Shown one piece after another: positions 43,154 to 54,262 of a stretch of 64,000 bases of DNA (positions within the stretch are counted from its first letter, which is position 1; each line of letters starts with the position of its first letter). Source of the stretch: CAVPCY01 sp963702525 (GTDB taxonomy: Bacteria > Actinomycetota > Coriobacteriia > Anaerosomatales > PHET01); contig CAVPCY010000012.1 of NCBI GenBank assembly GCA_963702525.1, positions 1 through 64,000 on the forward strand, read 5' to 3'. Below the pieces are notes generated by a model. That model ran no database searches. It was not told the origin of the DNA and saw nothing but the letters and a program-made list of their open reading frames with translations. A program made the position numbers and the translations under genes.

Positions 43154-45542
43154 CTACTCCATGACCTTGGTCGCCTCGGCAAGATCGAGGCGGAAGATGC
43201 GGCGTACCGGCGGGATCTCGGAGAGCAGCAGGACCGCGACCATCAGCAGGCAGATCCGCAAGATGCTCTCGGGGTAGATGTATGCGCTTGAGCGTGTACG
43301 ACTCCGTCTCGAACGACGAGAAGATGGCGTCCGTCGCCCGGACGCCGAGCCACAGGCCCAACGGAAGCGCGGCGAGCGCGATAAGCAGGTTCTCGAGCGT
43401 GATCATCAGCGGTGAGCCGCCCGTTGTCCTCGCCGATCGTGCGCATGGTTGCGATCTCGCGTGTTCGTTCGGCGACGTTGGCCGTGAAGGTCGTGAAGAC
43501 CACCACGAACGCGAGCGCCCCGCCGAACACAAGCAACACGGTGCCAAAGACGTTGAACAGCTCGAGCAGGCTCTTGAGCCGCGCGACGAGGCCGGCCTTG
43601 ACCTGGACGCTCGCGGCGTCGGGCATGTCGTAGATCTCGTCCTGGATGCGGTCGCCGCGTTTCGGGTCGGCGGTGAGGTAGAGCGCGTTGAAGCGGTTGA
43701 CCTGGCCTCCCACCAAGTCCGCGGCTGCGTCGAGTGACACGAAACCCGGTTGCCCGAGCGTCTCGTCGGAGAGCGCCCCGACGCGCATTCTCACGGGGTC
43801 ATCAGTGAGCGGCGAGTCGACCTCGACTCGCGGCGCCCGTCCCCACACCCAGCTTGCGTGCGGTGGAGGCGGCAAGGATCAGGTCCCCTGCGGCGAGCGC
43901 GTCCGCCGGGGGTGCACCTGCCGCAGGGGAGAACCCATGGAAGTCGGCGTCGGGCCGCATCGCCGTGAGCGAGACGTTCTCCTCGCGTCCCGCCGAACCT
44001 CACGGTGACCGGCACGACAAGCGCCGGCTGGACACGTTCGACGCCCGTGAGACGGCGCACCTCGGCGATGCGCGCTTCGCCCACCGGCTGGTCGAAGTAG
44101 GCGGCGACGTCCCAACGCTCGACGCGCGAGAAGGTCTCCGTCGAGCAGGTAGTCGATCGAGTCGAACATCGAGACGGTGACCACGGAGAGCACCATGGCG
44201 AACGCGATCCCCAAGACCGTGTAGAGGGTGCGTCGCCGCGCGCGGAAGAGGTTGCGCAGCGGGATCCGGAAGGTGAACGACCGGGGCAGCAGCGGGCCCA
44301 TCACCCGCTCGATCAGGGGTATGCGCCCGTCGGAGAGCGACTTGTTGGGGTCGGCGTGCATCGCGACGGCGGGAGCGAGCCGCGCCGAGTTGAGCGCCGG
44401 AACGAGCGCTGCGGCGACGCACGAGACCACGGCGATCCCGGCTGCCACGAGCAGCACCTCGGGGTAGACGCCGCTTTCCAGGAACGGGATGCCCAGGATG
44501 CTCGCGTAGCTCAGCGCGACGCCGCGGGCGCCCAACAGCCCGAAGGCGACGCCGAGCACGATGCCGCCGCCGGCGACGACCAGTGCGAAGCTCAGGTAGT
44601 GGCAGCAGGATCTGGCCGTCGCTGTAGCCGAGCGCCTTGGCGAGTCCGATCTCGCCGCGCTGTGCCGTCACGAGCCGCGAGAGCGCGATGAACAGCGACA
44701 TCGAGCTGATCAGCAGCACCAGCACCGGCAGGGAGCGGGCCATGACGCGGTTCTGGTCCAGCTCGGACTTCAAGCCGTCGTAGCTGGGCTGCTCGGCGCG
44801 GGGCACGCTGTCGATGACGCCGTACGGCCTGCAGGTCGTCGCTCGACAGTCTCGATAAGCTCGTCGACGGAGGCGCCCGGCGCCACGCGTACGGCGAGGT
44901 CGTTGCCGTAGTTGCTGCGTGCCGAGAAGCGACTCGGCGACGCCCTCGGTGACGAAGACCACTGCGAACTCGCCAGGCGACGGGATGTCTCCCGCGGTGC
45001 GCAGCGGGTAGAGGTACTCGGGATCCGAAGCGATGCCAACGACCCTGGCACTCTCGCCGCTCGCCCCCGATGCGCAGTGTCAGGGTGTCGTTCACCCCGA
45101 TACCGGTCTCCTGGGAGAACTTCGGGTGCAGCAGGACCTCGTTGCGCGCACCGGCCGCCGGGTAGCGACCGGCCTCGACGTAGACGCCGTTGACGCGGGA
45201 CTCGGGCTCGTCGGGGACGGTGATGATGCGCGCGGTTGCCTGGCGTCCGCCGCCCTCGAACTCGATGCCGACGTCTTGGATCGTGCGGACCCGTGCGGCC
45301 TCAACGCCGTCGAGTCGCTCGATCGCCTCGGCAGCGCTCAGCGGCATCCTGTCGACCCGGACCGTGAAGTCGGCGAAACGGAGTCGGCCGTACGCCTCGT
45401 CGACCGAGGCGCGCAGGTCGTAGTAGCCGTTCTGGAACGTCACGAAGCTCATGATGCCGAGGGAGACAAGGACGATGAGCGCGATGAACTGGCCCTTGTG
45501 GGCCAGCGTGTCGCGCAGCATCTTGAGCGCCAGCATGCTCAT
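43154..45542 (-). CDS. ABC transporter permease, FtsX/MacB type (many frame breaks)
   Basis: About 795 residues when frames are joined. Segments recognised in order: MLRDTLAHKGQFIALIVLVS (first helix), a periplasmic core (SVDEAYGRLRFADFTVRVDRMP), VFVTEGVAESLLGT, a three-helix FtsX unit (LVLLISSMSLFIALSRLVTAQ; KALGYSD), LRNLFRARRRTLYTVLGIAFAMVLS, a second core and a final three-helix unit ending RRIFRLDLAEATKVME. This duplicated FtsX layout is that of lipoprotein or macrolide exporters. Breaks occur at roughly 45055, 44925, 44835, 44600, 44135, 43990, 43840, 43430 and 43285. Conservation on both sides of each break argues for sequence errors. Confidence 0.72.
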
Positions 45543-45550
45543 AGGCCGCT

Positions 45551-46292
45551 CTACCAGCTCACGTCTGCCGGGTCGAGCGGGCTCTCGTTGACGCGCTGCT
45601 CGACGATGGCGCCGTCCCGCAGCTGCAGCACCCGGTCGGCGATCGCGGCGAGAGGCTGGTTGTGGGTGACCAGCACGACCGCGGCGCCCTCCTCGCGGTT
45701 CACCTTGCGCAGCGCGGAGAGCACGAGCTTGCCGGTGCGGAAGTCGAGGTTGCCGGTCGGTTCGTCGCCCAGGATGAGCTTCGGCGCCTTTGCCGAGGGC
45801 GCTCGCGACCGCCACGCGCTGCTGCTCGCCGCCGGACAGCTGCTTGGGGAAGTGCGTGGCGCGATCGGCGAGTCCGACCTCAGCCAGCAGCACCTTCGCG
45901 TCCCGCTCCGGCGGCACGCCGTCGCGCGAGGCGAGATCGATCGCGAAGCGCACGTTCTCCTCGGCGGTGAGGGTGGGGATCAGGTTGAAGAACTGGAAGA
46001 CGAAGCCCACGTTCTCGCGGCGGAACAGCGTGAGCTGCTTCGAGTTGAGCGTCGAGATGTCCTCGCCGTCGAACAGGATCGAGCCGCTGGTGGGCGCGTC
46101 GATGCCGCCGATGAGGTTGAGCAGCGTGGTCTTTCCCGAGCCGGAGGGGCCGAGGATCGCGACGAACTCGCCGCACTTGATGTCGAGTTCGGCGACGTGC
46201 AGCGCCTGGACCTCGACCTCGCCCATCTTGTAGGTCTTGCGGACGTCGCGCATCTCGACGAGGTTGCCTGTTCCGGGCACGTGCTGCGTCAC
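45551..46292 (-). CDS. ABC transporter ATP-binding protein, LolD/MacB type (one frame break)
   Basis: About 246 residues. Walker A GPSGSGKTTLLNLIGG, Q-loop FQFFNLIPTLTAEEN, signature LSGGEQQRVAVASALG; then a break at about 45790 where one extra G in AAAGGCGCC shifts the frame, after which Walker B LILGDEPTGNLD and H-loop VTHNQ continue to a stop at 45551. GTG start at 46292 overlaps the SDR stop (GTGA). Energises export with the FtsX-type permease that starts nine bases downstream. Confidence 0.85.
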
Positions 46293-47106
46293 CCCCTCTT
46301 CATCTTGCCTGTCATACCCCACCACGCCATCTTCGCTCCGCCTCGCATCATGCGCCCCGGGGTGAGCAGCGCGTACACCTTGCCTGTCGTGTGGCCCGGC
46401 GTCCTCGCCGAGCAGAGCGGCCGCGCGTCGTGCCGACCTCGGGCAGCGGCGTCCCGAACGCGTCGAGCGCGAGCCGCACGTTGCCCGCGGTCGCCTCGAG
46501 GCGCGGGCTGCACTTGATGTCGACGTAGAAGTCGGTGTCGACCATGCCGGGCACGAACGCGTTCACCGACATGTTCGCGATGTCCTTGTTCTCGGCGGCG
46601 ATCGACTTCGTGAGCGATGCGATCGCGGCCTTGCTCGACGCGTAGGCGGTCGTGAACGGCGTGGCCTCGCCCTTCCAGCCGCGCCCGCACATGTTCATGA
46701 GGTAGCCGCCGTGCTCGCGGAAGTAGGGCACCATCGCTTTGGCGCCATAGATGTGGCCGAGCACGTTGATGGCGACCAGGTCGTGCAGCTCCTCGATGCT
46801 CTCTTCGTCGAGCGGCCGGTAGCCGTTGCTGACGCCGGCGTTGTTGAGCCACACGTCGATGCGCCCGTGCTCCGCCAGCGCGTGATCGCGCAGAGCGAAG
46901 ACCTCCTCGGCGTGGGCCACGTTGGCGGCGAGCCCGCTCGCAGCGCCCCCGGCGCCACGGATCGCGGTGACGGCCTCGGCGACCTTGTCGGCAGAGCGCG
47001 ACGAGATGACGACGGTTGCGCCTTGGCGCGCGCACTCCTCGGCGATGGCGCGCCCGATGCCGCGCGTGGAACCGGTGATCACGACGACCTTGCCGGCGAG
47101 GCTCAC
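46289..47106 (-). CDS. Short-chain dehydrogenase/reductase (two frame breaks near the end)
   Basis: About 272 residues. Classical SDR: VVVITGSTRGIGRAIAEEC (TGxxxGIG), NNAGVSNGY (NNAG), and the catalytic TAYASSKAAIASLTKS (YxxxK), then AFVPGMVDTDFY. Near 46434 and 46405 the frame shifts twice; the last frame ends GKVYALLTPGRMMRGGAK. GTG start overlaps the stop of the LOG-like gene; its own stop overlaps the ATPase start. Substrate unknown; the operon link to an exporter is odd but clear from the overlaps. Confidence 0.8.
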
Positions 47107-47594
47107 AGCAGCTCCCTGGGCAGCGCTCGCTTGACCGCCGCGATCGCCTCGGCCGGTGTCGTCGCGTCGAGCAGCTGTCCGCGTTCGTAGTAGGGGTCGA
47201 GCGCAGGGCCGAGCGCGATGCCGACGTTGACGACGGTCTTGCCGCTCTTGAGCGCGAGCGCGACCTCTGAGACGGTGCCCGCGCCGCCCGGCAGCGCGAT
47301 GACCACGTGGCTCGCGAGCACGTTGATGGCGTTGCGGGCGTCGCCCATGCCGGTGGGGATCGCGATGTCGACGTGCGGCGAGACCCCGTGCGTGTCGTCG
47401 TAGGGCAGGACGCCCACCACGAGTCCGCCAGCCTCCGAGGCTCCGCGCGCCGAGGCCGCCATCACGCCCGCGTCGCGCCCGCCGTTGAGCAGCACCCAGT
47501 CCTGCTCGGCGACCAGCCGCCCGATCTCGTACGCGGCCTCGGCGACCTGCGCGCTCGCGATCGCTCCACCCATGACACCGATGACCGTACGCAC
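47103..47594 (-). CDS. LOG/TIGR00725 family protein (lysine-decarboxylase-like nucleotide-binding fold)
   Basis: 163 residues from GTG 47594 behind GGGAGGTGG. IGVMGGAIAS at the start, LLNGGRDAGVMAASARGA, and ALPGGAGTVSEVALAL, the PGGxGTxxE motif of LOG-type phosphoribohydrolases. Members release bases from nucleoside monophosphates; the bacterial role of this subgroup is unclear. First gene of the chain LOG-SDR-ABC. Confidence 0.82.
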   Translation of the reverse strand: MRTVIGVMGGAIASAQVAEAAYEIGRLVAEQDWVLLNGGRDAGVMAASARGASEAGGLVVGVLPYDDTHGVSPHVDIAIPTGMGDARNAINVLASHVVIALPGGAGTVSEVALALKSGKTVVNVGIALGPALDPYYERGQLLDATTPAEAIAAVKRALPRELL

Positions 47595-47651
47595 GCGCCC
47601 CACCTCCCTGGGCCCATTATCCCACGGGAGGCGGGGGCGCTCGGCGGCTTC

Positions 47652-47673
47652 GGGTGCCCGGCTGCGGGCACCC
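47652..47673. terminator. Hairpin between SIMPL and LOG genes
   Basis: GGGTGCCC (47652-47659) / GGGCACCC (47666-47673), 8-bp stem, six-base loop, 14 bases after the SIMPL gene stop on the minus strand. No T-run, so intrinsic termination is uncertain. Confidence 0.4.
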
Positions 47674-47686
47674 CACGCGATCGGCG

Positions 47687-48418
47687 CTACTTCAGCTCGA
47701 AGACCACGGTCACGCTTGCGGTGATGTCGAGCTGGCCCGGCTCGATGGGCACGTTGAGCGCGGCGTCCTTCGTGTTGACCTCGGCGGCACCCATCGGGAC
47801 CGGCTGGAAGCCGGAGTCGGTCGTGCTGATGCGCAGCACGTCGCCCACGGACTTGCCGGCCGCCTTGGCCATCGCTTCGGCGCTCTTGCGGGCATCGGCG
47901 ACCGCCTCGTCGATAGCCTTCTGCTGGTAGACGGTGTCGTCCTCGACTGTGAACGACGGTCCGCTGATGTTGCTCGCACCGGCGTTGGTCGCCGCGGCGA
48001 TGACCTCGCTCAGGTCGCCAAGGTCGCGCACGACCACCGAGACGTTCAGGCTCGCCTGGTAGCCGGTGATCTCGGCGGACTCGGGGCTGTTCACGGGGTA
48101 GACGCTCACGTTCTGCGTCTGGATGTCCTTCTTGTCGACTCCGGCCTTCTGTACCGCCGAGCTGATATCCGCGGCGACCTTGGACGCTTGATCGAGCGCC
48201 ACCTTCGCGTCCTTGTTCTGGACGGTGACGCCGAACGACATCGTCGCCTGGTCCGGAGTTGCCGAGGCCTTCCCGGTTCCGGATGCCGTCACCGTGCCCA
48301 GGTCCTGGCCGGCGGGCGCTTGGACGACTTGGGTGCCGCAGCCTGCAAGGGCGAGGATAGCGACGAGTGCCAGGCCGAGGGCGGCCGCGGTCAGGGGCCG
48401 TCTGGCTCGAACGTTCAT
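47687..48418 (-). CDS. SIMPL-domain (DUF541) lipoprotein
   Basis: 243 residues. Lipoprotein signal: basic start, hydrophobic AAALGLALVAILALAGC with lipobox LAGC. The mature part is a DUF541/SIMPL domain: VTASGTGKASATPDQATMSFGV, ADISSAVQKAGVDKKDIQTQN and the paired ITGYQASLNVSVVVRD. These are outer-surface proteins of unclear role, some linked to oxidative stress. ATG 48418 behind GGAGGTTCCC. Confidence 0.88.
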   Translation of the reverse strand: MNVRARRPLTAAALGLALVAILALAGCGTQVVQAPAGQDLGTVTASGTGKASATPDQATMSFGVTVQNKDAKVALDQASKVAADISSAVQKAGVDKKDIQTQNVSVYPVNSPESAEITGYQASLNVSVVVRDLGDLSEVIAAATNAGASNISGPSFTVEDDTVYQQKAIDEAVADARKSAEAMAKAAGKSVGDVLRISTTDSGFQPVPMGAAEVNTKDAALNVPIEPGQLDITASVTVVFELK

Positions 48419-48637
48419 GGGAACCTCCATCACTCGTGTTCAACGTGGCGCCGCGAACCGACGCGGCCTTCTGTTCTTCAGACGACGATACGCGCTTCTC
48501 GGTTCACCCGAGCTGCTCTTGCTTCGAGTGGTTCCCCTTGTCCGGTACCGGCACTCACCGCTGACGCGGGGCCTGTCGGTGTAGACTACCGCGAGTGAGC
48601 GGCGCTTTGGCGCGTCGACGGATTCGTGGGAGGCCGA

Positions 48638-49368
48638 GTGGCGAAAGACACCGCGCCGGTCCGAACTCGGCCGGCGATCGATACGGCAATGCTTGTCGTG
48701 GTGCTGGCGTGTCTGGGCATCGCCGTCGTGCGAGCCATGCTCGTCGCCGCGACCATTCCCTACGCCTACTACACCAGCGCCCGGCTTGCTTCCGCGGCCA
48801 AGGCAGCCGGCGTCCAGCCGCCCACGACGCGCATCTCGGAGCGAGTGGCCGGCAGCCGGCCCTTCGAGTCCTGGTGGGGCGGACGACGCGTGCCGTACCG
48901 CGAGGGCGGCGACTACCTGGGCGTGCTGTCGCACCACCAGACGGAGCGCTCGCTCGGCGTTGTCATCGGCGTGCTTGCGGCTCGTGACAGCCTCGACGGC
49001 AGCCCGACGATCCGCCGGGTCGTCCTGCCCAAGGACCGCGATGCGCTCTACGGCGAGGACTCGGGGACGCTCATGACGAAGGCGGACGGTACGCACGGTG
49101 CGTACGTCGTGGGCGCTGCCGTCGCAAGACATCGCGTACCTCTCGCCTGTGCCACGGAGATGAGGCCGTACAACCCGGTTCTCACCGCCGAGCAGGCGCA
49201 GCGCCTCGAGGCGAACGCGGACCTCGTCGAGCGCGCGGAGGACTTCTTCGTCGGTGCGCCCAGAGCCGGGCGGCTCCGGGAACGTGGATCCTGCTCGTCA
49301 AGCCGGGCATCGAGCGCACCTACTTCTTCGTGCCCATCGAGGCCAGCCCCGTGGGCGGAGCGCAGTGA
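48638..49368 (+). CDS. Membrane-anchored protein of unknown function (one frame break)
   Basis: About 243 residues. One N-terminal transmembrane helix (AMLVVVLACLGIAVVRAML), then an extracytoplasmic domain with ISERVAGSRPFESWWGGRR, GDYLGVLSHHQTER and RPYNPVLTAEQAQRLEANAD. The frame breaks near 49265; the last part reads VKPGIERTYFFVPIEASPVGG in another frame. I recognise no family. GTG start behind GGGAGG; its stop overlaps the GTG of the following GT-C-like gene, so the two probably work together. Confidence 0.55.
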
Positions 49369-50898
49369 GCGGCGCCGGGCAACGAGCTGGCGGCCGTCGC
49401 GTTCTTCGTTGCCGTGGGTTGGGCGGCGCTTTGGCCGTCGCGCCATCGCCTGGGCGCGTGGGCCTACCACGGCGCGGCCCTGCCGACGGGGCTGATGTCG
49501 GCGGTGTTCGCCGGGAGCTTGGCCGCGTTCCTGCGCAGGCCGCTCGACGTGGCGGGCGCTGCGGCGGGCGCCGTGCTGTTCGTCGCCGTGCTGTGGCTCG
49601 TGCAGCGCGTGGCCACCCGAGACGATCCGGCTGCGGCAGCCGGTGTCGGGGCGCGCAGCTTCCTGATCTCCGGCGGCGTTCTCGGCGGGCTCGCGACCTT
49701 CTTCGCCCTGGCGCGCTACACCGTCTCGAACAACGACTCGTTCATGTCCTACTGGCCTCTCGGCGTCTCGCTGAACCGGACCGGCGCGTTCACCGTCTCG
49801 CTGATCTCCGGCCGAGGACCGTTCCTGCCCGCCGTGAGCGCGATCCATGTCGCCTTGGGCAGCGACTGGGCCTACGTGATCTACCCGATGCTCGGTGCGA
49901 CGCTGCTGTACTGGTGCGCGCTGTCGCTGCTGTCGGGCCCGCTGTCCGCGGCGGCTGTCAGGACCGCACGGCTCGTCGCCGGCGGCGCGGTGCTGTTCCT
50001 CGTGCTCGAGCCGTCGTTTCTGTTCCACTCGTTCTTCGTCCACTCGCACATGGTCAGCGCCGTGTGTCTTGCTGATGTCGCTGACGTCGATGTGGCTCGC
50101 AGTTCGCCCGACGGCGCCATCCGTCGGCCCGACCGAGCAACGCCTACCTCGTGCTCGCGGGCGTGTTCGCCGCAGGGTTCGCCCTGGCGCGCCCCGACGG
50201 GCTCGCGTACCAGTTCGTGCCGGTGGTTGCGGCGATCTCGGCGCTGACGCGTCTCGGAGGTGCGCTGGCGCAGCGTCGTCGCGTTCTTCGCGCCGCTGCT
50301 TGCGCTGGAGGTCTCGCGTACGCGGCCGCCTACTGGCAGCTCGGCATGTGGAAGGCGGGCAAGCTCGGCGGCGAGATGACCGCTGCGATCCTGGTGGTGC
50401 TCGCGCTTTCCGCGGCCGGGCCGTGGATCGTCGAGTGGCTCGACCGGCGGCTGCCGTTGCGGGTGGCAGGGGAGCGGTTCTTCGGCATCGTGACCGCGGC
50501 GCGGCGGGCCTGATGCTCGTGGTGTTCGTCTGGAAGTGGGAGAAGGCGTCGCTCGTCCTCGCCCACGCTGCGGATCAACCTCTTCGAGGGGGCGGGCGGC
50601 TACTTCTACCTGTGGTACGCGATCGCGATCGTTCTCGTGCTCTCGCTGTTCACCGGCGATGCGCTGCGAGCGCGCTCGTGGACGCGCCCGGCGTTCCTGT
50701 CGATCGTGCTGTTCTTGGTCGATCGCCGGACTCGTCCACGGAACGCAGCACCCCGGGCGCATCGGGCCGGGAGACAGCCTCAACCGAGTGCTCTTCCACG
50801 TGGTGCCGCTCTTCGTGTGGTACACGGCCGCCGTCGTCGCGCGGATCCTCGGCGGTCAGCCGCCGGCCGAGCAGGCCGGGGGAGCCGAGCAGGCCTAG
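49365..50898 (+). CDS. Polytopic GT-C-like membrane protein (several frame breaks)
   Basis: About 510 residues across at least five breaks (about 49380, 50075, 50130, 50515, 50560, 50720). Segments: AVAFFVAVGWAALWPSRHRL, FALARYTVSNNDSFMSYWP, HVALGSDWAYVIYPMLGATLLYW, EPSFLFHSFFVHSHM, FALARPDGLAYQFVPVVAA and RVLFHVVPLFVWYTAAVVAR. About 12 membrane helices with conserved polar residues in loops, as in GT-C glycosyltransferases, but the DE/DxD loop is not certain. Start overlaps the previous stop. Convergent with the polysaccharide operon. Confidence 0.55.
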
Positions 50899-50904
50899 CT
50901 ACGC

Positions 50905-52067
50905 CTAGTCGCTGGAGCGCAGGCCGCCGTAGCGCACGACGTTGGTCATCGCCTTCGCGAGACTCGGGGTGTCGCACAGGATGTTGCTGTACGCCTGGTT
51001 CGCGAGCGGGCACGCGCACTCGCCGGCCTTGATCGAGGCGCGCACCTCGTCGGCCTGCTTGGAGCGCCACACCGTCATGAAGTCGTAGTTCGGCCTCGCG
51101 CAGGTCGCCAAGGGGCTTCGCGTAGCCCAGCACGCAGCACGGCCACAGCTGCCCGTGCGGCGTGAGGTGCACGTTGCTGATGCCGGCGTAGCACGGGATG
51201 ACCTGGCGGTCCTCCTGCACGATGCGGGCGGCCAACTCGTAGTAGACCAGCCGCAGGGACTCGGTGAGCCGCGCGAGCGGGCGCTTCTTGGGCAGGTTCT
51301 CGCGCACCTTCGCGGCGAACTCCTGCATCAGCTGGGCGTACTCCTCGCCGGTGGGCGTGATGGGATCGCCGATGTTGAAGAACTCCTCGCGCTGCTCGGC
51401 GATCTCGTTGCGGTAGCTCTGGACGCCGAGCGAGTGGACGTAGTCCTCGATCTCGTCGAGGCGGTCCTTGTTGAAGTTGCGAGACGACCGAGCCGAGCTC
51501 GACATGCAGGTTGGGGAACTCCTCGGAAAGCTCCTGGAGGCCCTTGATGGTCGCGAGCAGGCGCGGCCAGTTGCCCTTCACGCCGCGGATCTCGTCGTGC
51601 AGGTCGCCCACGCCATCGATCGACGGCTTGACGGTGAACGGCGTGTCGAGGCCGCGCGCGCGCAGGTTCTCGAGGATCTTGCGCGTCCCGGCGATCGTGC
51701 GCTTGGTCATGATCGCGTTGGTGGGCGTGTGCAGGATCGCCGGCTTGAGGTGCTCGACGGCCAGATCGACGATCTCGGGCAGGTCGTCGCGCAGGAACGG
51801 CTCGCCGCCCGAGAGGTTGAAGAAGTAGACCGGCGGCATCGAGCGGAAGATCTTCTCGATCTCGTCGAGCGTGAGCTCGTCCTCGGCGACCTGCCAGTGG
51901 TTGGGGTAGATCTGCCAGATGTTGCAGGTCTTGCAGCGGCTGTTGCAGCGGTTCGTGACCGAGAAGGTCAGCGTCATGGGGCCGATCGGCTGCTTGAGCC
52001 CGGCCCGGGTGGCCTTGTACGCGAGCGTCTTGGGGTAGATCTGGGTGATGAAGTCGGAGGCCTTCAT
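50905..52067 (-). CDS. Radical SAM/SPASM protein (two frame breaks)
   Basis: About 387 residues. FSVTNRCNSRCKTCNIW carries the CX3CX2C iron-sulfur motif, then NLSGGEPFLRDDL (the GGEP S-adenosylmethionine motif) and TVKPSIDGVGDLHD. Breaks near 51485 and 51100. The C-terminal part has extra cysteines (IPCYAGISN, LWPCCVLGYA, ECACPLANQAYSNILC), a SPASM-type site for auxiliary clusters. It lies last in the polysaccharide operon, five bases after the flippase, so it may modify a sugar, lipid or peptide partner. ATG 52067 behind GAGGA. Confidence 0.8.
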
Positions 52068-52072
52068 GCGTG

Positions 52073-53539
52073 CTAGCGTTCCTCGTCTTCGTGGCGCTGC
52101 GGTCCCTGCGGAACAGGGACGCGACCTCGACGCGATTGACGGCGCCGGTCAGCGAGCACGAGCCCAGCGTAGAGCCGCGAGACCGGCGAGACAGGCGAAC
52201 GGGAGCACCACAGAGAGTACGTGTCGGGCACCGACATTAGCAAGTAGACGACCAGCGCGCTCGCGGCGGCCTTGAGCACCGGGACCGGTTCGATGCAGCC
52301 GGCCGAAGTAGCGCCGCGTCATCGCGCCCGAGACCAGCAGGCCCGCCCGCGGCGACCAGGCTCGCGAGCGCGGTGCCGGTCATGCCGACCGTTGGGATCA
52401 GCAGCGCACCGGCGGCGAGCTGCGCGGGGATGCAGACCAGCCACACGGCCATCGCGACGTACGGCTTGCCGTTCGCGGTGATGGCGGCGGTGAACGAGGC
52501 CACCAGCGCGAGCAGCGGTCTGGGCGATCGTGGCCCAGACGAGCGCCGCGCGCGGCGCACGCGTACATGACCGGGGAACACGAAGTCGAGCAGCTCGCTT
52601 GGGCACGGCCGCCATGATCGCGACGACCGGAAGCGCGGTGATCAGCAGGAACGTGGTGCTGAGCGCGCGATCAGCGCGCCCGCGCCTGCTCGCGGCCGTG
52701 CGTGCGCAGCGCGCTGGTGACCACGCGGCAGCAGCGTCACGGAGAACGCGGTGAACAGGAAGTACGGCGTGCGCGAGAGGCTCGCCATGCCCGAGTAGAA
52801 GCCCACGTCGTCGCTCTGCGGGAAGTACGCCTTGATCTGCAGCAGGTCGAGGTTCACGAGCACGGCCTGGCCGATCGCGAGGACCATGAGCGGCGCCGCG
52901 AAGGCGAGCAGCGCGCGGCTCTCGGGGTTCGCGGTGCCGGTCTTGGGCTGTCACGTAGTGCCACGAAACGGCGGCGGAGAGCGCGAGCGAGAGCGCGAAG
53001 CCGACCAGCACGCCGTAGACCGCGGTGCCCAGCAGCACGAACGCGATGGCGAACACCACGCGCGTGACCGAGTACAGGATGTTGAGCCACGACTGGGCGA
53101 CGAAGCGGTGCGTGCCGTTGAAGTAGCTCTGCAGCACCTGGAACGCGCCCATGAGCGGGATCAGCGGCGCGGCGGCCCAGAAGTACGGCACGAGCGTCGG
53201 GTCGTTGAGCAGGTTCGCCCACAGCGGCGCGCCCAGGCAGAAGACGACGACGATGCCCGCCGCCGATGATCCACTGCAGCTTCATCGACGTGCGCAGGAT
53301 CGGGTAGGTGAGGTCCTCGTCGTTGTCGGCGATGAACTTCGAGGTCGCCTGCGGCAGGCCCGTGGAGACGAGCACGCGGGCGATGTTGGTCATGTTGATC
53401 ATGATGCCGAGAAGCCCGTACGACACCGGGTCGCCGAGCAGGTAGACCATCGCGATGTTGATGCGTAGCCCGAGACGATGAACGCCATCCGCGCGAACAT
53501 CTGGTGCAGGGTGCCCTTGCCCATGGCGCCCTGGCGCAT
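52073..53539 (-). CDS. Polysaccharide flippase, MOP/Wzx-like (many frame breaks)
   Basis: About 488 residues. Recognisable pieces: TLHQMFARMAFIVSGY, AMVYLLGDPVSYGLLGIM, RVLVSTGLPQATSKFIADND, YFWAAAPLIPLMGAFQVLQSY, FNGTHRFVAQSWLNILYSV, and LDLLQIKAYFPQSDDVGFY followed by ASLSRTPYFLFTAFSVTLLP. The two-bundle, 12-14 helix pattern with 'TGLPQATSKF' is typical of O-antigen flippases. At least eight frame breaks, dense between 52.2 and 53.5 kb. It would move the lipid-linked glycan across the membrane. ATG 53539 with CGGAG upstream. Confidence 0.75.
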
Positions 53540-53554
53540 CGTGCCGCTCCGTCC

Positions 53555-54253
53555 CTAGTTCGCGGGCGGGTGGACGACCCGCTCGCCGTCGAAGTAGGGC
53601 CGGCGCCTGCAGCGCGAACGCGGCCGGCGCGTCGTAGTCGGCGTCCTCGGCGATCGACCTTGGCGGGCACGCCGCCGATGAGCGCGCCGGTCGTCTCGAT
53701 CGGCTTCACCGACGACCGCGCCCATGCCGACGATGCAGCCGTCGCCACCGAGGTCCCCATCTGGAAGCGCGCGTTCGAGCCGATGTAGACGTCGCGCCCG
53801 ATGCGGATGGGCTCGAACTCGGCGCGGTGGAAGGTGTGGGTGAAGAAGACGGTGCCGAGCCCGCCAACGACGACGTTGGCGCCGAGCTCGATGTCGGCGC
53901 ACACGTCGAAGTAGTGCTCGAGCTCGACGATCGCGCACGGCCCGAGGCGAAGGGCGGCGTGCGGGTAAGTGGGCTTGTTGGCGGTGCCGCGAACGCGGTT
54001 GCCGCCGAAGCGCGGGCCGCCCAGGGTGGCGAACGGCCCCATGTCGAGCTCGTGCAGGTTGAGGACGACGTTGCTCGCGCCGCGGATCTTGGCGCCCTCG
54101 GCCATCGTGAGCTTCTTGGCGTCGATGAGCGAGAACATCGAGATGCGGGCGTCCTTGCCGAAGCGATAGCCGAAGAGCACCGAGTAGAGCGTGCGGCGGA
54201 GCGGCCAGCCGGGGATGGCGCTGATGAGGGCGAGGACGAGCGATGCTGATCAC
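53555..54253 (-). CDS. Left-handed beta-helix (hexapeptide) acyltransferase (frame breaks)
   Basis: About 233 residues. A short N-terminal membrane-near helix (VLALISAIPGWPLRR after a break at about 54235), then repeats of the hexapeptide type: KLTMAEGAKIRGASNVVLNL, LGPCAIVELEHYFDV, IELGANVVVGGLGTVFFTH and RIGRDVYIGSNARFQMG. Further breaks lie near 53730, 53650 and 53600. Such enzymes transfer acetyl or other acyl groups to sugars. GTG start behind AGAGGGATAGC. Sits between flippase and pyruvyltransferase genes. Confidence 0.72.
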   Translation of the reverse strand: MISIARPRPHQRHPRLAAPPHALLGALRLSLRQGRPHLDVLAHRRQEAHDGRGRQDPRREQRRPQPARARHGAVRHPGRPALRRQPRSRHRQQAHLPARRPSPRAVRDRRARALLRRVRRHRARRQRRRWRARHRLLHPHLPPRRVRAHPHRARRLHRLERALPDGDLGGDGCIVGMGAVVGEADRDDRRAHRRRARQGRSPRTPTTTRRPRSRCRRRPYFDGERVVHPPAN

Positions 54254-54262
54254 GCTATCCCT